A stretch of 64,000 bases of DNA from Cellvibrionales bacterium UBA4451 (GTDB lineage Bacteria > Pseudomonadota > Gammaproteobacteria > Pseudomonadales > Porticoccaceae), in contig DGPB01000014.1 of NCBI GenBank assembly GCA_002390285.1, forward strand, positions 181,316 to 245,315, in the 5' to 3' direction. The position numbers and the translations under genes are program-made. Below the pieces are notes generated by a model, which made no database searches, was not told where the DNA came from, and saw nothing but the letters and a program-made list of their open reading frames with translations. Positions 1 to 9,876 of the stretch are shown piece after piece; position 1 is the first letter of the stretch; each line of letters opens with the position of its first letter.

Positions 1-33
1 CAGAATGAAGATCTTTCGCGGTTTATTCTCTAA
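1..33 (+). CDS. hslU: HslU C-terminus (partial, cut by window edge)
   Basis: The first 33 bases read as ten codons and a stop, ending in NEDLSRFIL. That is the conserved C-terminal tail of HslU (ClpY), the AAA+ unfoldase ring of the HslUV protease. In ATP-bound HslU this tail inserts into HslV and activates it. The call rests on so few residues that it depends on the tail match and on the next gene being DUF971, which commonly follows hslVU in gammaproteobacteria. Confidence 0.8.
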   Translation, partial: QNEDLSRFIL

Positions 34-151
34 GGTATCCCTTCCTACTGTTGCTGTTATGCAGCAATAGTACGAAGACCCGTGCTCAATATGAGTGTGG
101 TTAACTGCGAAGTATTCCAGAACATCACAAGGAATATAAAACGAGGCTTAC

Positions 152-541
152 ATGACCCCGACCAAAATTAAACTCCACAAAGAAGATGGCAGCCTGTCAC
201 TTGAATATGGTGATGGCAGCCACTTCACCCTTACCGGTGAGTATCTCCGCATTCACTCTCCCAGCGCCGAAGTCCGCGGGCATGGCAAGGGGCAGGAAAT
301 ACTACAAGATGGCAAAAAAGGCATCAAAATTACCGGCCTCGAATCCTCCGGTAACTACGCCCTTCAACTCACTTTCAGCGACGGACACGATACTGGCATC
401 TACAGTTGGAACTACCTCTACGATCTGGCTACCAACCACAGCAAGCACTGGCAGAATTATCTAGCCGCGTTACATGAGGTTGGAAAACACCGTGAAGCCA
501 ACGTTCAAGTGGTGCAACTGGTAGACCCCAAGCAACTGTAG
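152..541 (+). CDS. DUF971 / GBBH-like N-terminal domain protein
   Basis: A 129-residue cytosolic protein consisting of one DUF971 domain, the fold found at the N-terminus of gamma-butyrobetaine hydroxylase. The WNYLYDLATNH stretch near residue 90 and the preceding GxYSW are typical. Homologues sit directly behind hslVU in Pseudomonas and related genera, as here (118 bases after hslU). A role in Fe-S or metal handling has been proposed for the domain, but nothing in this sequence shows a function. The start ATG at 152 is in frame with the whole domain, so no shorter start is needed. Confidence 0.85.
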   Translation: MTPTKIKLHKEDGSLSLEYGDGSHFTLTGEYLRIHSPSAEVRGHGKGQEILQDGKKGIKITGLESSGNYALQLTFSDGHDTGIYSWNYLYDLATNHSKHWQNYLAALHEVGKHREANVQVVQLVDPKQL

Positions 542-723
542 ATCTGCCAATGAGCTAGATCTAACGGCGCCCAATCACTCAATGACTAGCTTCGCCTCAC
601 AGCTTATCTCTGAACATTCAACACCTCAAAAAGACCACATTCAGGTGGTAAAAAGAGCTGAGACAAATTAATTCATTCATCGTCAGCCGTTCCGCTAGTA
701 TTTTATACTCTAACAAAACCTGA

Positions 724-2898
724 TTATTTTATGAACAGCATCTCCTGATACTTGGGTAATGGCCACAGCTCATCATCCACCAGTCCTTCCAATGCATCAG
801 CATGCTTGCGAACTTCAAGCATCAAAGAACAAAGGGCACCTGAACAATGTTTCATGTGCTCTTCCTTAGAACCAAAACTATGCTGCTCGAATGCAGCGCT
901 AAGCTGACTAACAGCAGCCATCATGGCATTAGCCTCTGAGACAACAGTTTCAATGCCAGTGTTCTCCAGGTTAATTCCCATACTGGATAAGCTGGATGAT
1001 GCTGACGTGAGGTTAGACAGATAAGTGATGGCTGCGGGATAGATTTTAGTGGTGGCGATATCAATCACCAGCTTAGCTTCCACTTCAATCGCTAAAATAT
1101 ATTGTTCTGCATACACTTCAAAACGACTCGCCAACTCCTTCGGAGACAGCACGCCCGTACTTTCAAATAAGTTGATCACCGAAGTATCTTTATAGGCTGA
1201 CAGTGCATCCGCTGTCGTTGGGATATTCTTTAAACCACGCTCTTCCACTGCTGCTGTATGCCATTCTGACGAGTAACCATCTCCGCCAAAAATCACATTA
1301 CCATGAAGCTCCATCAACTCTTGAAGAACCACAATAACGGCAGCCGTTTGATCCTTTCCATCCGAGAATGCAGCTTCAAGCTTTTCCGCTATCCAGTTAA
1401 GCGAGTCTGCCAACATCGTATTCATAGCCACCAATGGGCCTGAAACCGACTGCGACGAGCCTACTGCTCTAAACTCGAAACGGTTCCCCGTAAAGGCAAA
1501 TGGAGAGGTCCTGTTGCGATCACCTGGATCACGGTCAAATGCCAGTATCTGCGACAGCCCAAGGTCCATCACACCACCTTCAGCTTTTTCAAGCAGCTTT
1601 CCGGCTTTAATATCTTCAAAAACACTTTCTAGCTGGTCGCCCAAATAGACCGACAAGATCGCAGGTGGGGCTTCGTTAGCGCCAAGACGGTGATCATTCG
1701 CAGCAGAAGCAATAACCGCTCTAAGCAATGGCCCATATAAATGAACCCCTCGTATTACCGCACCACAGAACAATAAAAAATTGAGATTATCATGCGGAGT
1801 ACTGCCGGGGTCGAGCAGGTTACCTTGCGTAGCGTTACCGATTGACCAGTTCACATGTTTACCGGAACCATTTACACCCGCAAAAGGTTTTTCATGTAGT
1901 AGACAAAGAAACCCATGTTCCTTTGCCGTGCTTTTCATCACTGTCATCAAGAGTTGCTGATGATCAGCCGCAATATTTGCCGCTTCAAAATAAGGAGCTA
2001 GTTCAAACTGACCAGGTGCGACTTCGTTGTGGTGTGTTTTTGCAGGAATTCCCAACTTATAGAGTTTATCTTCAAAATCTTGCATGAAAACCTGAACGCG
2101 TTCTGGAATCGCACCAAAATAGTGGTCATCAAACTCTTGGCCTTTGGCGGGTGGTGCGCCAAATAACGTGCGCCCAGCCAACAATAAATCTGGACGACTA
2201 TTCGCAAAATACTCATCAACCAAAAAGTATTCCTGCTCAGCCCCGCAACTAGAGTTGAGCGGTGCGATGTCTGTTTCACCCATTAACGAAAGCACTTTAT
2301 TCGCTGCTTTATCCATTGCAGTGTTAGAACGAAGTAATGGGATTTTTTTATCCAGCGCTTCGCCCGTCCAAGACATAAACACACTAGGGATCATCAACGT
2401 TGCCCCATTCGCCGTATACATAACATACGCCGGGCTGGTGGGATCCCAAGCCGTGTAACCTCGCGCGGCGTTGGTCATTCTCAAGCTTCCATTTGGGAAT
2501 GATGAACCATCGGGCTCACCCTTAATCAACAAACTACCGGTAAACTCAGTGATAGCCCCACCATCAGAATTCGTCACGATAAAACCATCATGCTTCTCAG
2601 CCGTCAGGTTAGTCATCGGATAAAAAATATGAGAGAAAAACTTAACACCTTTCGATAAAGCCCAATCTTTCATTGCTGCGGCAACCATATCCGCCGTAGC
2701 CGGATCTAAAGGAGCGCCAGTTTTAACCGTTTTTCTGATCGCCTTGAACGCATTTTTTGATAACGCTTCTTCCATCGTGGCCAGATCAAACACATCCGAT
2801 GCCCAGATTTCGCTCAAAGGACGTGGCATAGCGCACAATTTTGGTGCTCTATCTGCAATTTTGGCAATCGCTTGAATACGTGATTGGTTTCTACTCAT
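724..2898 (-). CDS. glnN: glutamine synthetase type III
   Basis: A GSIII-type glutamine synthetase of about 724 residues, close to the usual 700-730 of this family and much longer than GlnA (about 470). It makes glutamine from glutamate, ammonia and ATP in the cytosol. Family marks visible are the N-terminal GSIII domain (WASDVF, then the HIFYPMTN region), the catalytic segment with NSSCGAEQEYFLVD, HHNEVAPGQFELAP and VNGSGKHVNWS, and the long GSIII C-terminal extension. Three in-frame starts lie within 15 bases (2913 GTG, 2904 and 2898 ATG). I chose 2898 because GAGG sits nine bases before it. The gene stands alone; a CTAGG-N5-CCTAG inverted repeat about 40 bases upstream could be an operator. 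Confidence 0.93.
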   Translation of the reverse strand: MSRNQSRIQAIAKIADRAPKLCAMPRPLSEIWASDVFDLATMEEALSKNAFKAIRKTVKTGAPLDPATADMVAAAMKDWALSKGVKFFSHIFYPMTNLTAEKHDGFIVTNSDGGAITEFTGSLLIKGEPDGSSFPNGSLRMTNAARGYTAWDPTSPAYVMYTANGATLMIPSVFMSWTGEALDKKIPLLRSNTAMDKAANKVLSLMGETDIAPLNSSCGAEQEYFLVDEYFANSRPDLLLAGRTLFGAPPAKGQEFDDHYFGAIPERVQVFMQDFEDKLYKLGIPAKTHHNEVAPGQFELAPYFEAANIAADHQQLLMTVMKSTAKEHGFLCLLHEKPFAGVNGSGKHVNWSIGNATQGNLLDPGSTPHDNLNFLLFCGAVIRGVHLYGPLLRAVIASAANDHRLGANEAPPAILSVYLGDQLESVFEDIKAGKLLEKAEGGVMDLGLSQILAFDRDPGDRNRTSPFAFTGNRFEFRAVGSSQSVSGPLVAMNTMLADSLNWIAEKLEAAFSDGKDQTAAVIVVLQELMELHGNVIFGGDGYSSEWHTAAVEERGLKNIPTTADALSAYKDTSVINLFESTGVLSPKELASRFEVYAEQYILAIEVEAKLVIDIATTKIYPAAITYLSNLTSASSSLSSMGINLENTGIETVVSEANAMMAAVSQLSAAFEQHSFGSKEEHMKHCSGALCSLMLEVRKHADALEGLVDDELWPLPKYQEMLFIK

Positions 2899-3247
2899 GT
2901 TCATTTTCCTCACCCTGTTAGCTAAATATGGGCTGATCTAGGTGATGCCTAGCACCACAAGCAGCCTTCCTACAGCTTAACAAAGCAAGAAACAGGCCAT
3001 ACCAAAAAAACAACTTACTGGCGTTAACGCTAAGGTCTTACAAGTAATAACAGAAAATACTGGGGGAATTATCTAGCCGTGTTTCATTAGGCTGAAAAAT
3101 GCCGAGTAACGGGTGTCCAGGTAGTGCAATTCATGGAGACCAAACACAGTTGAGACTATCCTGTCCGAAAACAATCGGATAGACTACTATCAAAATTCAT
3201 GATTGCTTTCGGGGCCAAATCCCCCGCTAATAGGCTGACTATACTGA

Positions 3248-4027
3248 ATGATAGCGCTTCCAACTAAAGCACAAGTATCTGTCCGTATAACAGGTGTTAT
3301 CTCTGCATCGGGATTTTTAGTTCTCGCGATTTATTCAAGCACATCTCTTCAATTAAGCTTATTCCAAGAAGCTGCTCTTAAGATATTCTCGCTGGTCATT
3401 TTAACCACACCCGTCATCTACTTCTGGGTCATCAAGCCTTTTGTTCTGGCTCATCATATGGCGATTGATCAAATTCAACAGCTATCTTGGATCGACCCAT
3501 TAACACAGCTTGCCAATCGCCGGCTCGTATTGCTGCATACGGAAAAAACCCTTTCTAACGCTATTAGACATAAAAGCTATGGCGCGGTGATGGTACTAGA
3601 TTTAGACGAATTCAAACCTATTAACGATCACTGCGGACACGAGGCCGGAGATGCAATGCTTGTGGAAATTGCGAAACGTCTTGTGTCTGTCACCCGCATC
3701 GAAGATATGGTCGGTCGCTGGGGTGGTGACGAATTCATTGTCGTCATGGGCAACCTAGGTACCAACAAAGAAAAAGCTCTAGAAAGAGCCTCACTAATGG
3801 CCGACAGGCTCATCAACAACATAAAGACACCTATGGATTTTGATGAGAATAAATTACAGGTCAACACGAGTATTGGTGTGCGATTTTTAGATTATGAAGA
3901 AAAAACCACCATAGACCAGCTTTTCAATGACGCTGATAGTGCGATGTACCTCGCCAAAAAAGCCGGGAAAGGCCACGCTGTTTTTTTCCAAAATGAATCG
4001 GTACAGGAAGCCCTGTCCATTATCTAA
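3248..4027 (+). CDS. membrane diguanylate cyclase (GGDEF)
   Basis: 259 residues. Two predicted membrane segments lie in the first 65 residues (about 15-32 and 42-62), followed by a GGDEF domain from about residue 85 to the end. The signature GGDEF is intact at about 159-163, and an inhibitory I-site RIED lies five residues before it, so the enzyme should make c-di-GMP from two GTP and be product-inhibited. There is no recognisable extracytoplasmic sensor domain; the loop between the helices is short. The gene is flanked by non-coding DNA on both sides and looks monocistronic. Its signal cannot be read from sequence. Confidence 0.9.
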   Translation: MIALPTKAQVSVRITGVISASGFLVLAIYSSTSLQLSLFQEAALKIFSLVILTTPVIYFWVIKPFVLAHHMAIDQIQQLSWIDPLTQLANRRLVLLHTEKTLSNAIRHKSYGAVMVLDLDEFKPINDHCGHEAGDAMLVEIAKRLVSVTRIEDMVGRWGGDEFIVVMGNLGTNKEKALERASLMADRLINNIKTPMDFDENKLQVNTSIGVRFLDYEEKTTIDQLFNDADSAMYLAKKAGKGHAVFFQNESVQEALSII

Positions 4028-4573
4028 AAGCCCTAAAAACTATCCAGAACTATCTAGGATTATGTAAGGACCGTCTCGCCCCATAAGTCCTGGCGGGGGA
4101 AGATTGTCTTCTAACACTTTATTCTCCTCTCTCACTCTTCACGCAGCCCTCATTGCGCAACCAAGACCTACTCCATAGACACCCTATCAAAACACGCGCA
4201 AAATCAGTCTGTTACTGGATATACTCTATACTCAAATTGAATAGTTAGAGACAACCTAAATATGGCTTAGTTATCTGGGTCAGCCCCTTAATTTATCTTG
4301 GTCTAACGAGAGGGTATGAAGGATTGTGATCGCTCATATATCGATGAGCGAAACTAATGCCGCAGTAAAGGGACAATCTGTTACCAGATTGAACCTAATG
4401 AGAGGTTTCTTCAGATTTTAGTTATAGAACGCTTAAGTGTATAAAAATATAGAAGGGCATCAATGAGGGTAATGATTACAGATTCAATCTTACGGAGATA
4501 TTTTTTGGCGTCATTTTGAATGACATGCCTAACATGAACACCCCTTAGCCAAGATCGTTCAACTCTTTCATTT
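4028..4573. other. non-coding stretch with one small inverted repeat
   Basis: About 546 bases without a convincing gene, between a plus-strand GGDEF gene and the 3' end of ygiQ. An 8-bp inverted repeat (4330-4337 with 4344-4351, arms TCGCTCAT) stands alone without a T-tract. I see no RNA gene or transposon end here. Confidence 0.5.
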
Positions 4574-6796
4574 TTATGATCCTAGCCGAGTTCTTCTGCG
4601 CGCTTTCTTAGATGCCTTACTTTTAGGCGATTTATTCTTAGGAGCCTGACCCCTGAGTGGCAAACCCGTATGCTGCGTAAGTGCACGGCGTCCACCCTGC
4701 ATTGGCTTCCCTTTACTTTTTTCTTCGGCCTCTTCTGAGGGCACCAACTGGTGTTTACCACTACCAATCAGTCTAGCCAAACCAGCTTTTTTCAAGGCAG
4801 TGCGAACAAGAGCCCAGTTGTCTGGGTCATGGTAACGGAGTAAGGCTTTATGGAGAGTACGTTGTGCTTTGGTTTTCGCGCTGAATACTTTGTCGCTTTT
4901 ATATTTCACACGTTTGAGAGGATTCTTCTCTGCATGATACATAGCAGTCGCTGAGCACATGGGAGAGGGATAAAAATTCTGTACCTGATCTACCCTGAAG
5001 TCACTCTCTTTTAACCAGAGCGCCAGATTGATCATATCTTCGTCGGTGGTTCCGGGGTGCGCTGAAATAAAATAGGGAATTAAATACTGCTCTTTTCCGG
5101 CCTCTCTAGAATACTTATCGAACATTCTCTTGAACCGGTCATAGGTTCCCATGCCCGGCTTCATCATCATCGACAGAGGCCCTTCTTCGGTATGTTCCGG
5201 CGCAATTTTCAGGTAACCCCCCACATGGTGAGTCACCAACTCTTTCACGTACTCCGGGTCTTCCACGGCCAAGTCATAACGCAACCCAGAGGCAATCGCC
5301 ACTCGTTTAATGCCCGGCACGGCTCGAGCACGACGATATAGCTTTGTCGTGGGACTATGATCGGTAATCAGATTTTTACAAATACCCGGGAATACACAGG
5401 AAGGGCGGCGACAACTTTCCTCGATCTCCTTGGTCTTGCAAGTGAGGTTGTACATATTTGCTGTGGGGCCACCTAGGTCCGAAATCGTTCCGGTGAAGCC
5501 GGGCACCATATCGCGAATCTTTTCTACTTCACTGATGATCGAATCTTCAGAGCGACTCTGAATAATGCGTCCTTCGTGTTCGGTGATAGAGCAGAAGGTA
5601 CAACCACCAAAACAGCCCCGCATGATATTGACGGAAAACCGAATCATTTCGTAGGCGGGAATATTTGCATCCCCATATACGGGGTGTGGCACCCGCTTAT
5701 AGGCGTGGTCAAACACCCAATCCATTTCATCTGTTTCCAGTGGAATTGGCGGCGGATTCACCCACAGCTCATGAATACCGTGACGTTGCACCAGCACCCG
5801 GGCATTACCGGGATTGGTTTCCCGATGAAACACCCTCGACGCATGGGCGTAAAGTACCGGGTCATTCCTGAGTTTTTCATAAGACGGTAACCGAATATAG
5901 GTCTGCTCATTCTTCGCAGACTGAACATCAGAACTGGGAAAAATATTCACCACCTGAACGACATCTGCATCTTGCACGCTTGCATCTGAAGCCTCGGTAT
6001 TTGAAGAACACGTCTCAGGGTCTTTTTGATCGGTTCGCTGATAGGGGCTATGTAATGTATCTATTTTTCCCGGTGCATCAATACGGGTCGAGTCAATTTC
6101 TCGCCAACCATCAGGAATGGCTTTGCGAATAAACGCAGTGCCACGAATATCAGTAATATCGGAGACGCTCTCACCGCCAGCAATACGATGAGCAATGTCG
6201 ATAATCGCCCGCTCAGCATTGCCATAGAGCAAAATATCCGCCGTTGAATCAGCGAGCACCGAACGGCGAACCTTATCAGACCAATAATCGTAATGGGCCA
6301 ACCGCCGCAAGCTGGCTTCAATACTACCAATCACCAGCGGCACATGCTTGTAAGCCTCTCTACAACGCTGGGAATACACCGTTACTGCCCGGTCGGGGCG
6401 CTTACCGCCTTCATTGTGTGGGGTATAGGCATCATCATGGCGCATACGGCGATCTGCCGTATAACGGTTGATCATCGAATCCATATTGCCCGAAGTGACA
6501 CCGAAAAACAGATTTGGCTCACCCAGCGCCATAAATGCCTCTTTTGAGGTCCAGTCTGGCTGGGCAATGATCCCCACTCTAAAACCCTGAGCTTCAAGAC
6601 TGCGGCCAATCACCGCCATTCCAAAGCTGGGGTGATCCACGTAAGCATCGCCAGTGACAATGATAATGTCGCAACTGTCCCAGCCCAATTCATCCATTTC
6701 TGCCCTGGACATGGGTAAAAATGGCGCCGTGCCATAGCACTCGGCCCAGTATTTACGGTGGGAGAAAAGAGATGTTGTCGGCTGCGACATAGCCAT
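4574..6796 (-). CDS. ygiQ: YgiQ family radical SAM protein
   Basis: 740 residues, the usual length for the YgiQ (UPF0313) family. The radical-SAM cluster motif CxxxCxxC is at about residues 395-402 within MRGCFGGCTFCS. It follows the conserved N-terminal region with VTGDAYVDHPSFG, which resembles a cobalamin-binding-type fold. The C-terminus is a Lys/Arg-rich, probably disordered tail (last 70 residues). The reaction is not established for the family. An alternative ATG two codons in (6790) is equally possible. The divergent neighbour is the RimB-RimK fusion, about 220 bases away, so the intergenic region should hold promoters for both. Confidence 0.9.
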   Translation of the reverse strand: MAMSQPTTSLFSHRKYWAECYGTAPFLPMSRAEMDELGWDSCDIIIVTGDAYVDHPSFGMAVIGRSLEAQGFRVGIIAQPDWTSKEAFMALGEPNLFFGVTSGNMDSMINRYTADRRMRHDDAYTPHNEGGKRPDRAVTVYSQRCREAYKHVPLVIGSIEASLRRLAHYDYWSDKVRRSVLADSTADILLYGNAERAIIDIAHRIAGGESVSDITDIRGTAFIRKAIPDGWREIDSTRIDAPGKIDTLHSPYQRTDQKDPETCSSNTEASDASVQDADVVQVVNIFPSSDVQSAKNEQTYIRLPSYEKLRNDPVLYAHASRVFHRETNPGNARVLVQRHGIHELWVNPPPIPLETDEMDWVFDHAYKRVPHPVYGDANIPAYEMIRFSVNIMRGCFGGCTFCSITEHEGRIIQSRSEDSIISEVEKIRDMVPGFTGTISDLGGPTANMYNLTCKTKEIEESCRRPSCVFPGICKNLITDHSPTTKLYRRARAVPGIKRVAIASGLRYDLAVEDPEYVKELVTHHVGGYLKIAPEHTEEGPLSMMMKPGMGTYDRFKRMFDKYSREAGKEQYLIPYFISAHPGTTDEDMINLALWLKESDFRVDQVQNFYPSPMCSATAMYHAEKNPLKRVKYKSDKVFSAKTKAQRTLHKALLRYHDPDNWALVRTALKKAGLARLIGSGKHQLVPSEEAEEKSKGKPMQGGRRALTQHTGLPLRGQAPKNKSPKSKASKKARRRTRLGS

Positions 6797-7017
6797 AGAC
6801 CAATCAAAATAGGTCGCGCATTATACAGAAAGAACGGGCGGTTATGGAAACTTGGTATCAAAGGCACATTGAGCTGAACCTATGGTTCATCTGAGGGCGC
6901 CCTCTATTTGGGAAATTGGGTCGCAATAAAGCGCTAGCAAGCGTATAAAAAAGCAATACTAAAAGGCCCCTTCTCTGTAACATCAGGTTAAATACCCTTT
7001 TACAGGATCCTAGAACG

Positions 7018-8433
7018 TTGAGTGAACTAACGTCAAAAAAAATCATTGGTAGTGAAGAATGGTGCTCATTTCCCAAGCTTGGCATCCCAGCTATCAAAGC
7101 AAGGGTCGATTCTGGCGCCAAAACATCCTCCATACACGCTTTCAATATCCAACCTTTTCGTCGACAGGGCGCCTCCTGGGTCAGTTTTGAAATTCATCCT
7201 ATACAAAACAATCGCAGAACAGTCATAAGGTGCGAACGGCCCGTCATAGATAAAAGGGTGGTCAAAAGTTCAAGTGGGCTTTCCGAAACACGCTACGTCG
7301 TTGGTGCCCAATTAAAGCTTGGCGAAAACCTTTGGGATATTGAACTGACTCTCGCCAATCGTGACTCCATGGGATTTCGGATGCTGCTTGGTAGAGAAGC
7401 CATGCACGAACGTCTTATTGTTGACCCATCTCACGAATGTATGATGGGCCACGTCACGAACCAAACAATAAAAACACTCTACGGCAAAGAGGAGGAGGCT
7501 AAGAGCGGCCTGCAAATTGGCCTTCTAGCCAGTGATGAAGGGTTATACAGCAATCAACGTCTGCTTGAAGCAGGAGAAGAGCGCGGCCATGACATGACCT
7601 TTCTCAATGTGAAACAGTGTTATATGAAGCTAGATGCCCTAGAGCCAGAAGCTCACTATCGAGGCGGGAAATTATTGAATGATGTCGACGCTATTATCAC
7701 TCGCATCCGACCCAGCGTGACTTTTTATGGCACAGCATTAGCCCGTCAATTTGAGAGCATGGGGATTTACACGACAAATTCTTCGTCTGCAATCTCTCAA
7801 TCAAGGGATAAACTATTTTCATTACAGCTCATGCTAAAAAGTGGTATCGACATACCAACAACAGGTTTCGCAAACTCGTCCATGGATACCAACGATCTCA
7901 TCGAAATGGTGGGAGGGGCTCCATTAATCGTCAAATTATTAGAAGGGACTCAAGGTCGTGGTGGGGTATTGGCCGAGACTAAAAAAGCGGCAGAAAGTGT
8001 CATCAATGCGTTTAAGTCTTTAAGAGCAAACTTATTGGTACAACAATTTATCAAAGAGGCCGATGGAAAAGATCTACGATGTTTCGTGATTGATGGAAAA
8101 GTCGTTGCCTCCATCGAGAGAACAGCGGCTCCCGGTGAATTTCGAGCAAATATACATCAAGGTGGCACCGCTGCTGTTGTAAAGATAACACCAGAGGAAA
8201 GAGCATTATCGGTTAAAGCCGCAAAAGTACTTGGCTTACAAATAGCTGGAGTTGATATTATTAGATCAAAGTCTGGCCCCCTACTCTTGGAAGTTAATTC
8301 GTCTCCGGGACTGGAAGGTATAGAATCTGCCACAGGGAAAGACATTGCTGGAATGATTATTTCCTCTATCGAAAAAAAGCTCAACTGGAAGAGGCAACTG
8401 CCTAACAACGAAGCAACCAAACGTGTCAAATAA
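7018..8433 (+). CDS. fused RimB-type protease and RimK-type ATP-grasp ligase
   Basis: 471 residues with two domains. Residues about 8-150 form a retropepsin-like domain of the ATP-dependent zinc protease / RimB family (PF05618), with the catalytic aspartate in DSGAKTSSI (Asp31). Residues about 170-460 form a RimK-type ATP-grasp alpha-L-glutamate ligase, with the typical NSSSAISQSRDK segment, a lysine-binding VKLLEGTQGRGG loop, and ILLLEVNSSPG-like metal-binding residues near the end (LLEVNSSPGLEGIE). In Pseudomonas RimK adds glutamates to the C-terminus of ribosomal protein S6 and RimB trims them. Here both activities appear in one chain, so it may add and remove the same modification. The start is TTG at 7018 with AGGA ten bases before; the next ATG in frame would cut into the protease domain. 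A compatible S6 gene with a long acidic tail is at 57443-57976. Confidence 0.85.
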   Translation: MSELTSKKIIGSEEWCSFPKLGIPAIKARVDSGAKTSSIHAFNIQPFRRQGASWVSFEIHPIQNNRRTVIRCERPVIDKRVVKSSSGLSETRYVVGAQLKLGENLWDIELTLANRDSMGFRMLLGREAMHERLIVDPSHECMMGHVTNQTIKTLYGKEEEAKSGLQIGLLASDEGLYSNQRLLEAGEERGHDMTFLNVKQCYMKLDALEPEAHYRGGKLLNDVDAIITRIRPSVTFYGTALARQFESMGIYTTNSSSAISQSRDKLFSLQLMLKSGIDIPTTGFANSSMDTNDLIEMVGGAPLIVKLLEGTQGRGGVLAETKKAAESVINAFKSLRANLLVQQFIKEADGKDLRCFVIDGKVVASIERTAAPGEFRANIHQGGTAAVVKITPEERALSVKAAKVLGLQIAGVDIIRSKSGPLLLEVNSSPGLEGIESATGKDIAGMIISSIEKKLNWKRQLPNNEATKRVK

Positions 8434-8513
8434 TACTTTTTTCTGCAAATGAAGAGATGTCGCGGTCTAAGGGGAATCAATTTGATAACAAATAGAGATG
8501 GGATTTCTTCATT

Positions 8514-8924
8514 ATGAAAAAAATTATGTTAATTGCATTACTTGTATCGCCACTATTAACAAGCATTACCTATGCAGAGGAAAACCTAGTGTCTTCATGC
8601 AGCTATGACAGCGTGTATTGGACAGGTCGTGGCAAATCGGTCGAAACTAATGGCGGAGTTTTTACCACCACAATAAAGGAAAATATAATCGTCATTCAAA
8701 GCAGTAGCCCTGAAATCTCTGGCACTCATAATTTAACCATAAAGAAGAATTCTGGTATGAGACTTTTCGCCACCAATGGCTCTATGCAATTTATATACAA
8801 TAAGCTCACCCATCAATATACTATTAACACTGGCATTGGCCCGTCAGGTTTTAGCGTTTCTGGTGGTGGCCATATGGGGCGTCAAGTACGTGTGGCAGGG
8901 AAGTGTTCTGACAATCAAGAATAG
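8514..8924 (+). CDS. secreted hypothetical protein
   Basis: 136 residues starting with a clear Sec signal peptide (MKK, hydrophobic core, cleavage after TYA at about residue 21). The mature part is about 115 residues, rich in Ser, Thr and Gly, with two cysteines (in SSCSYD and GKCSDN) that could form a disulphide. I do not recognise the family. It follows the RimB-RimK fusion by 80 bases on the same strand, but nothing else links them. It is probably periplasmic or extracellular. Confidence 0.7.
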   Translation: MKKIMLIALLVSPLLTSITYAEENLVSSCSYDSVYWTGRGKSVETNGGVFTTTIKENIIVIQSSSPEISGTHNLTIKKNSGMRLFATNGSMQFIYNKLTHQYTINTGIGPSGFSVSGGGHMGRQVRVAGKCSDNQE

Positions 8925-9287
8925 TCGGTTCACACCGAGCTTCCGGCATTAACTGTTGCCATGAAGCCTGCTGAGAAAATGAAATGAACATAAAACAACC
9001 TGAGTATGAAGGATCTGATTATTAGGGTAAGTTTGACCCATCTTTTGCCACATGTTCAACCGTAAAAAACCAGTTTCTCACAAACATTACTCACTGAATT
9101 ACCCGTCAACATTGTGCAAGGCCAGCCAAAGGCCGACGTGCTAAATATTTGTATACTTCAATAAGAACCCAAGCAGAAAATGATGAATAAACGAGAGGTG
9201 TGGCGTAACATAATAAGCAGCTATATGCTTAAATACTGTTAATCGGGGTCATGATCTTCCGCTGCCCATTTTGAGGAATTTATATCA
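8925..9287. other. non-coding stretch
   Basis: 363 bases between a secreted protein gene and a cytochrome lipoprotein gene. No reading frame with a plausible start and ribosome site and no RNA gene is visible. It presumably contains the promoter of the cytochrome gene. Confidence 0.4.
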
Positions 9288-9740
9288 ATGAAAATACAAC
9301 GCCCTCCATCCGGTCTGCGCATGATTTTATTGCTATCAACCGTTTTAGCTATTGCCGGATGCAACGATATAGCGGCTACGGCTCGTAAATTCACGTATCC
9401 ACCGGATTTTAACTATGTAAGCGATCAAGAGTTTCGCTCACAGATGGAACAACTGGCATTTCAGCTGCAAGTATTGGATAAGGCGCTGGTGAAAGGCAAT
9501 ACTGAGCAACCTAGTCAACAACAGCATGTATTGGACGCGCTGCGCAAGATGGAACGTATCGGGTCTAGTTTGAAAGCTGGTGATGCTGGTTCAAGTCACC
9601 CTTTTCTACAAGGCTTCATGGAAGACTTCGTGGCAGATGTGGGAAAAGCCCGCACCGCGGCGTCTAGTGACCCCGCTGATTATTATCGTGCTGGTCGGGT
9701 TGCAGGTGGCTGTATCAACTGCCACGAAATTCACCGCTGA
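9288..9740 (+). CDS. cytochrome c lipoprotein with C-terminal CxxCH
   Basis: 150 residues. The N-terminus is a lipoprotein signal with lipobox LAIAGC (Cys25). The haem-attachment motif CINCH lies at residues 142-146, only a few residues from the C-terminus. A CxxCH at the very end of a helical protein is the arrangement of class II (cytochrome c prime-like) proteins. Mature length (about 125) fits that family. It should be exported by Sec, lipidated, and loaded with haem by the Ccm system. No redox partner gene is adjacent. Role unknown. Confidence 0.75.
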   Translation: MKIQRPPSGLRMILLLSTVLAIAGCNDIAATARKFTYPPDFNYVSDQEFRSQMEQLAFQLQVLDKALVKGNTEQPSQQQHVLDALRKMERIGSSLKAGDAGSSHPFLQGFMEDFVADVGKARTAASSDPADYYRAGRVAGGCINCHEIHR

Positions 9741-9876
9741 GTCATCAGCGGTTAGGGTAAGGAAAAGGTACAAATTTACTCTATTGCACGCTATTGACCA
9801 AAAATAGGCTTTAGCTCTGAGTACATTTGAACCGACATCAACATGATGAACAAACTATCTATCTTACAGAGCCAAT

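Noticed and set aside
2914..3010. Possible sigma-54 promoter before glnN
   Set aside because: I looked for GG-N10-GC in the minus strand because GSIII genes are nitrogen-linked. No copy with acceptable -24/-12 context was found.
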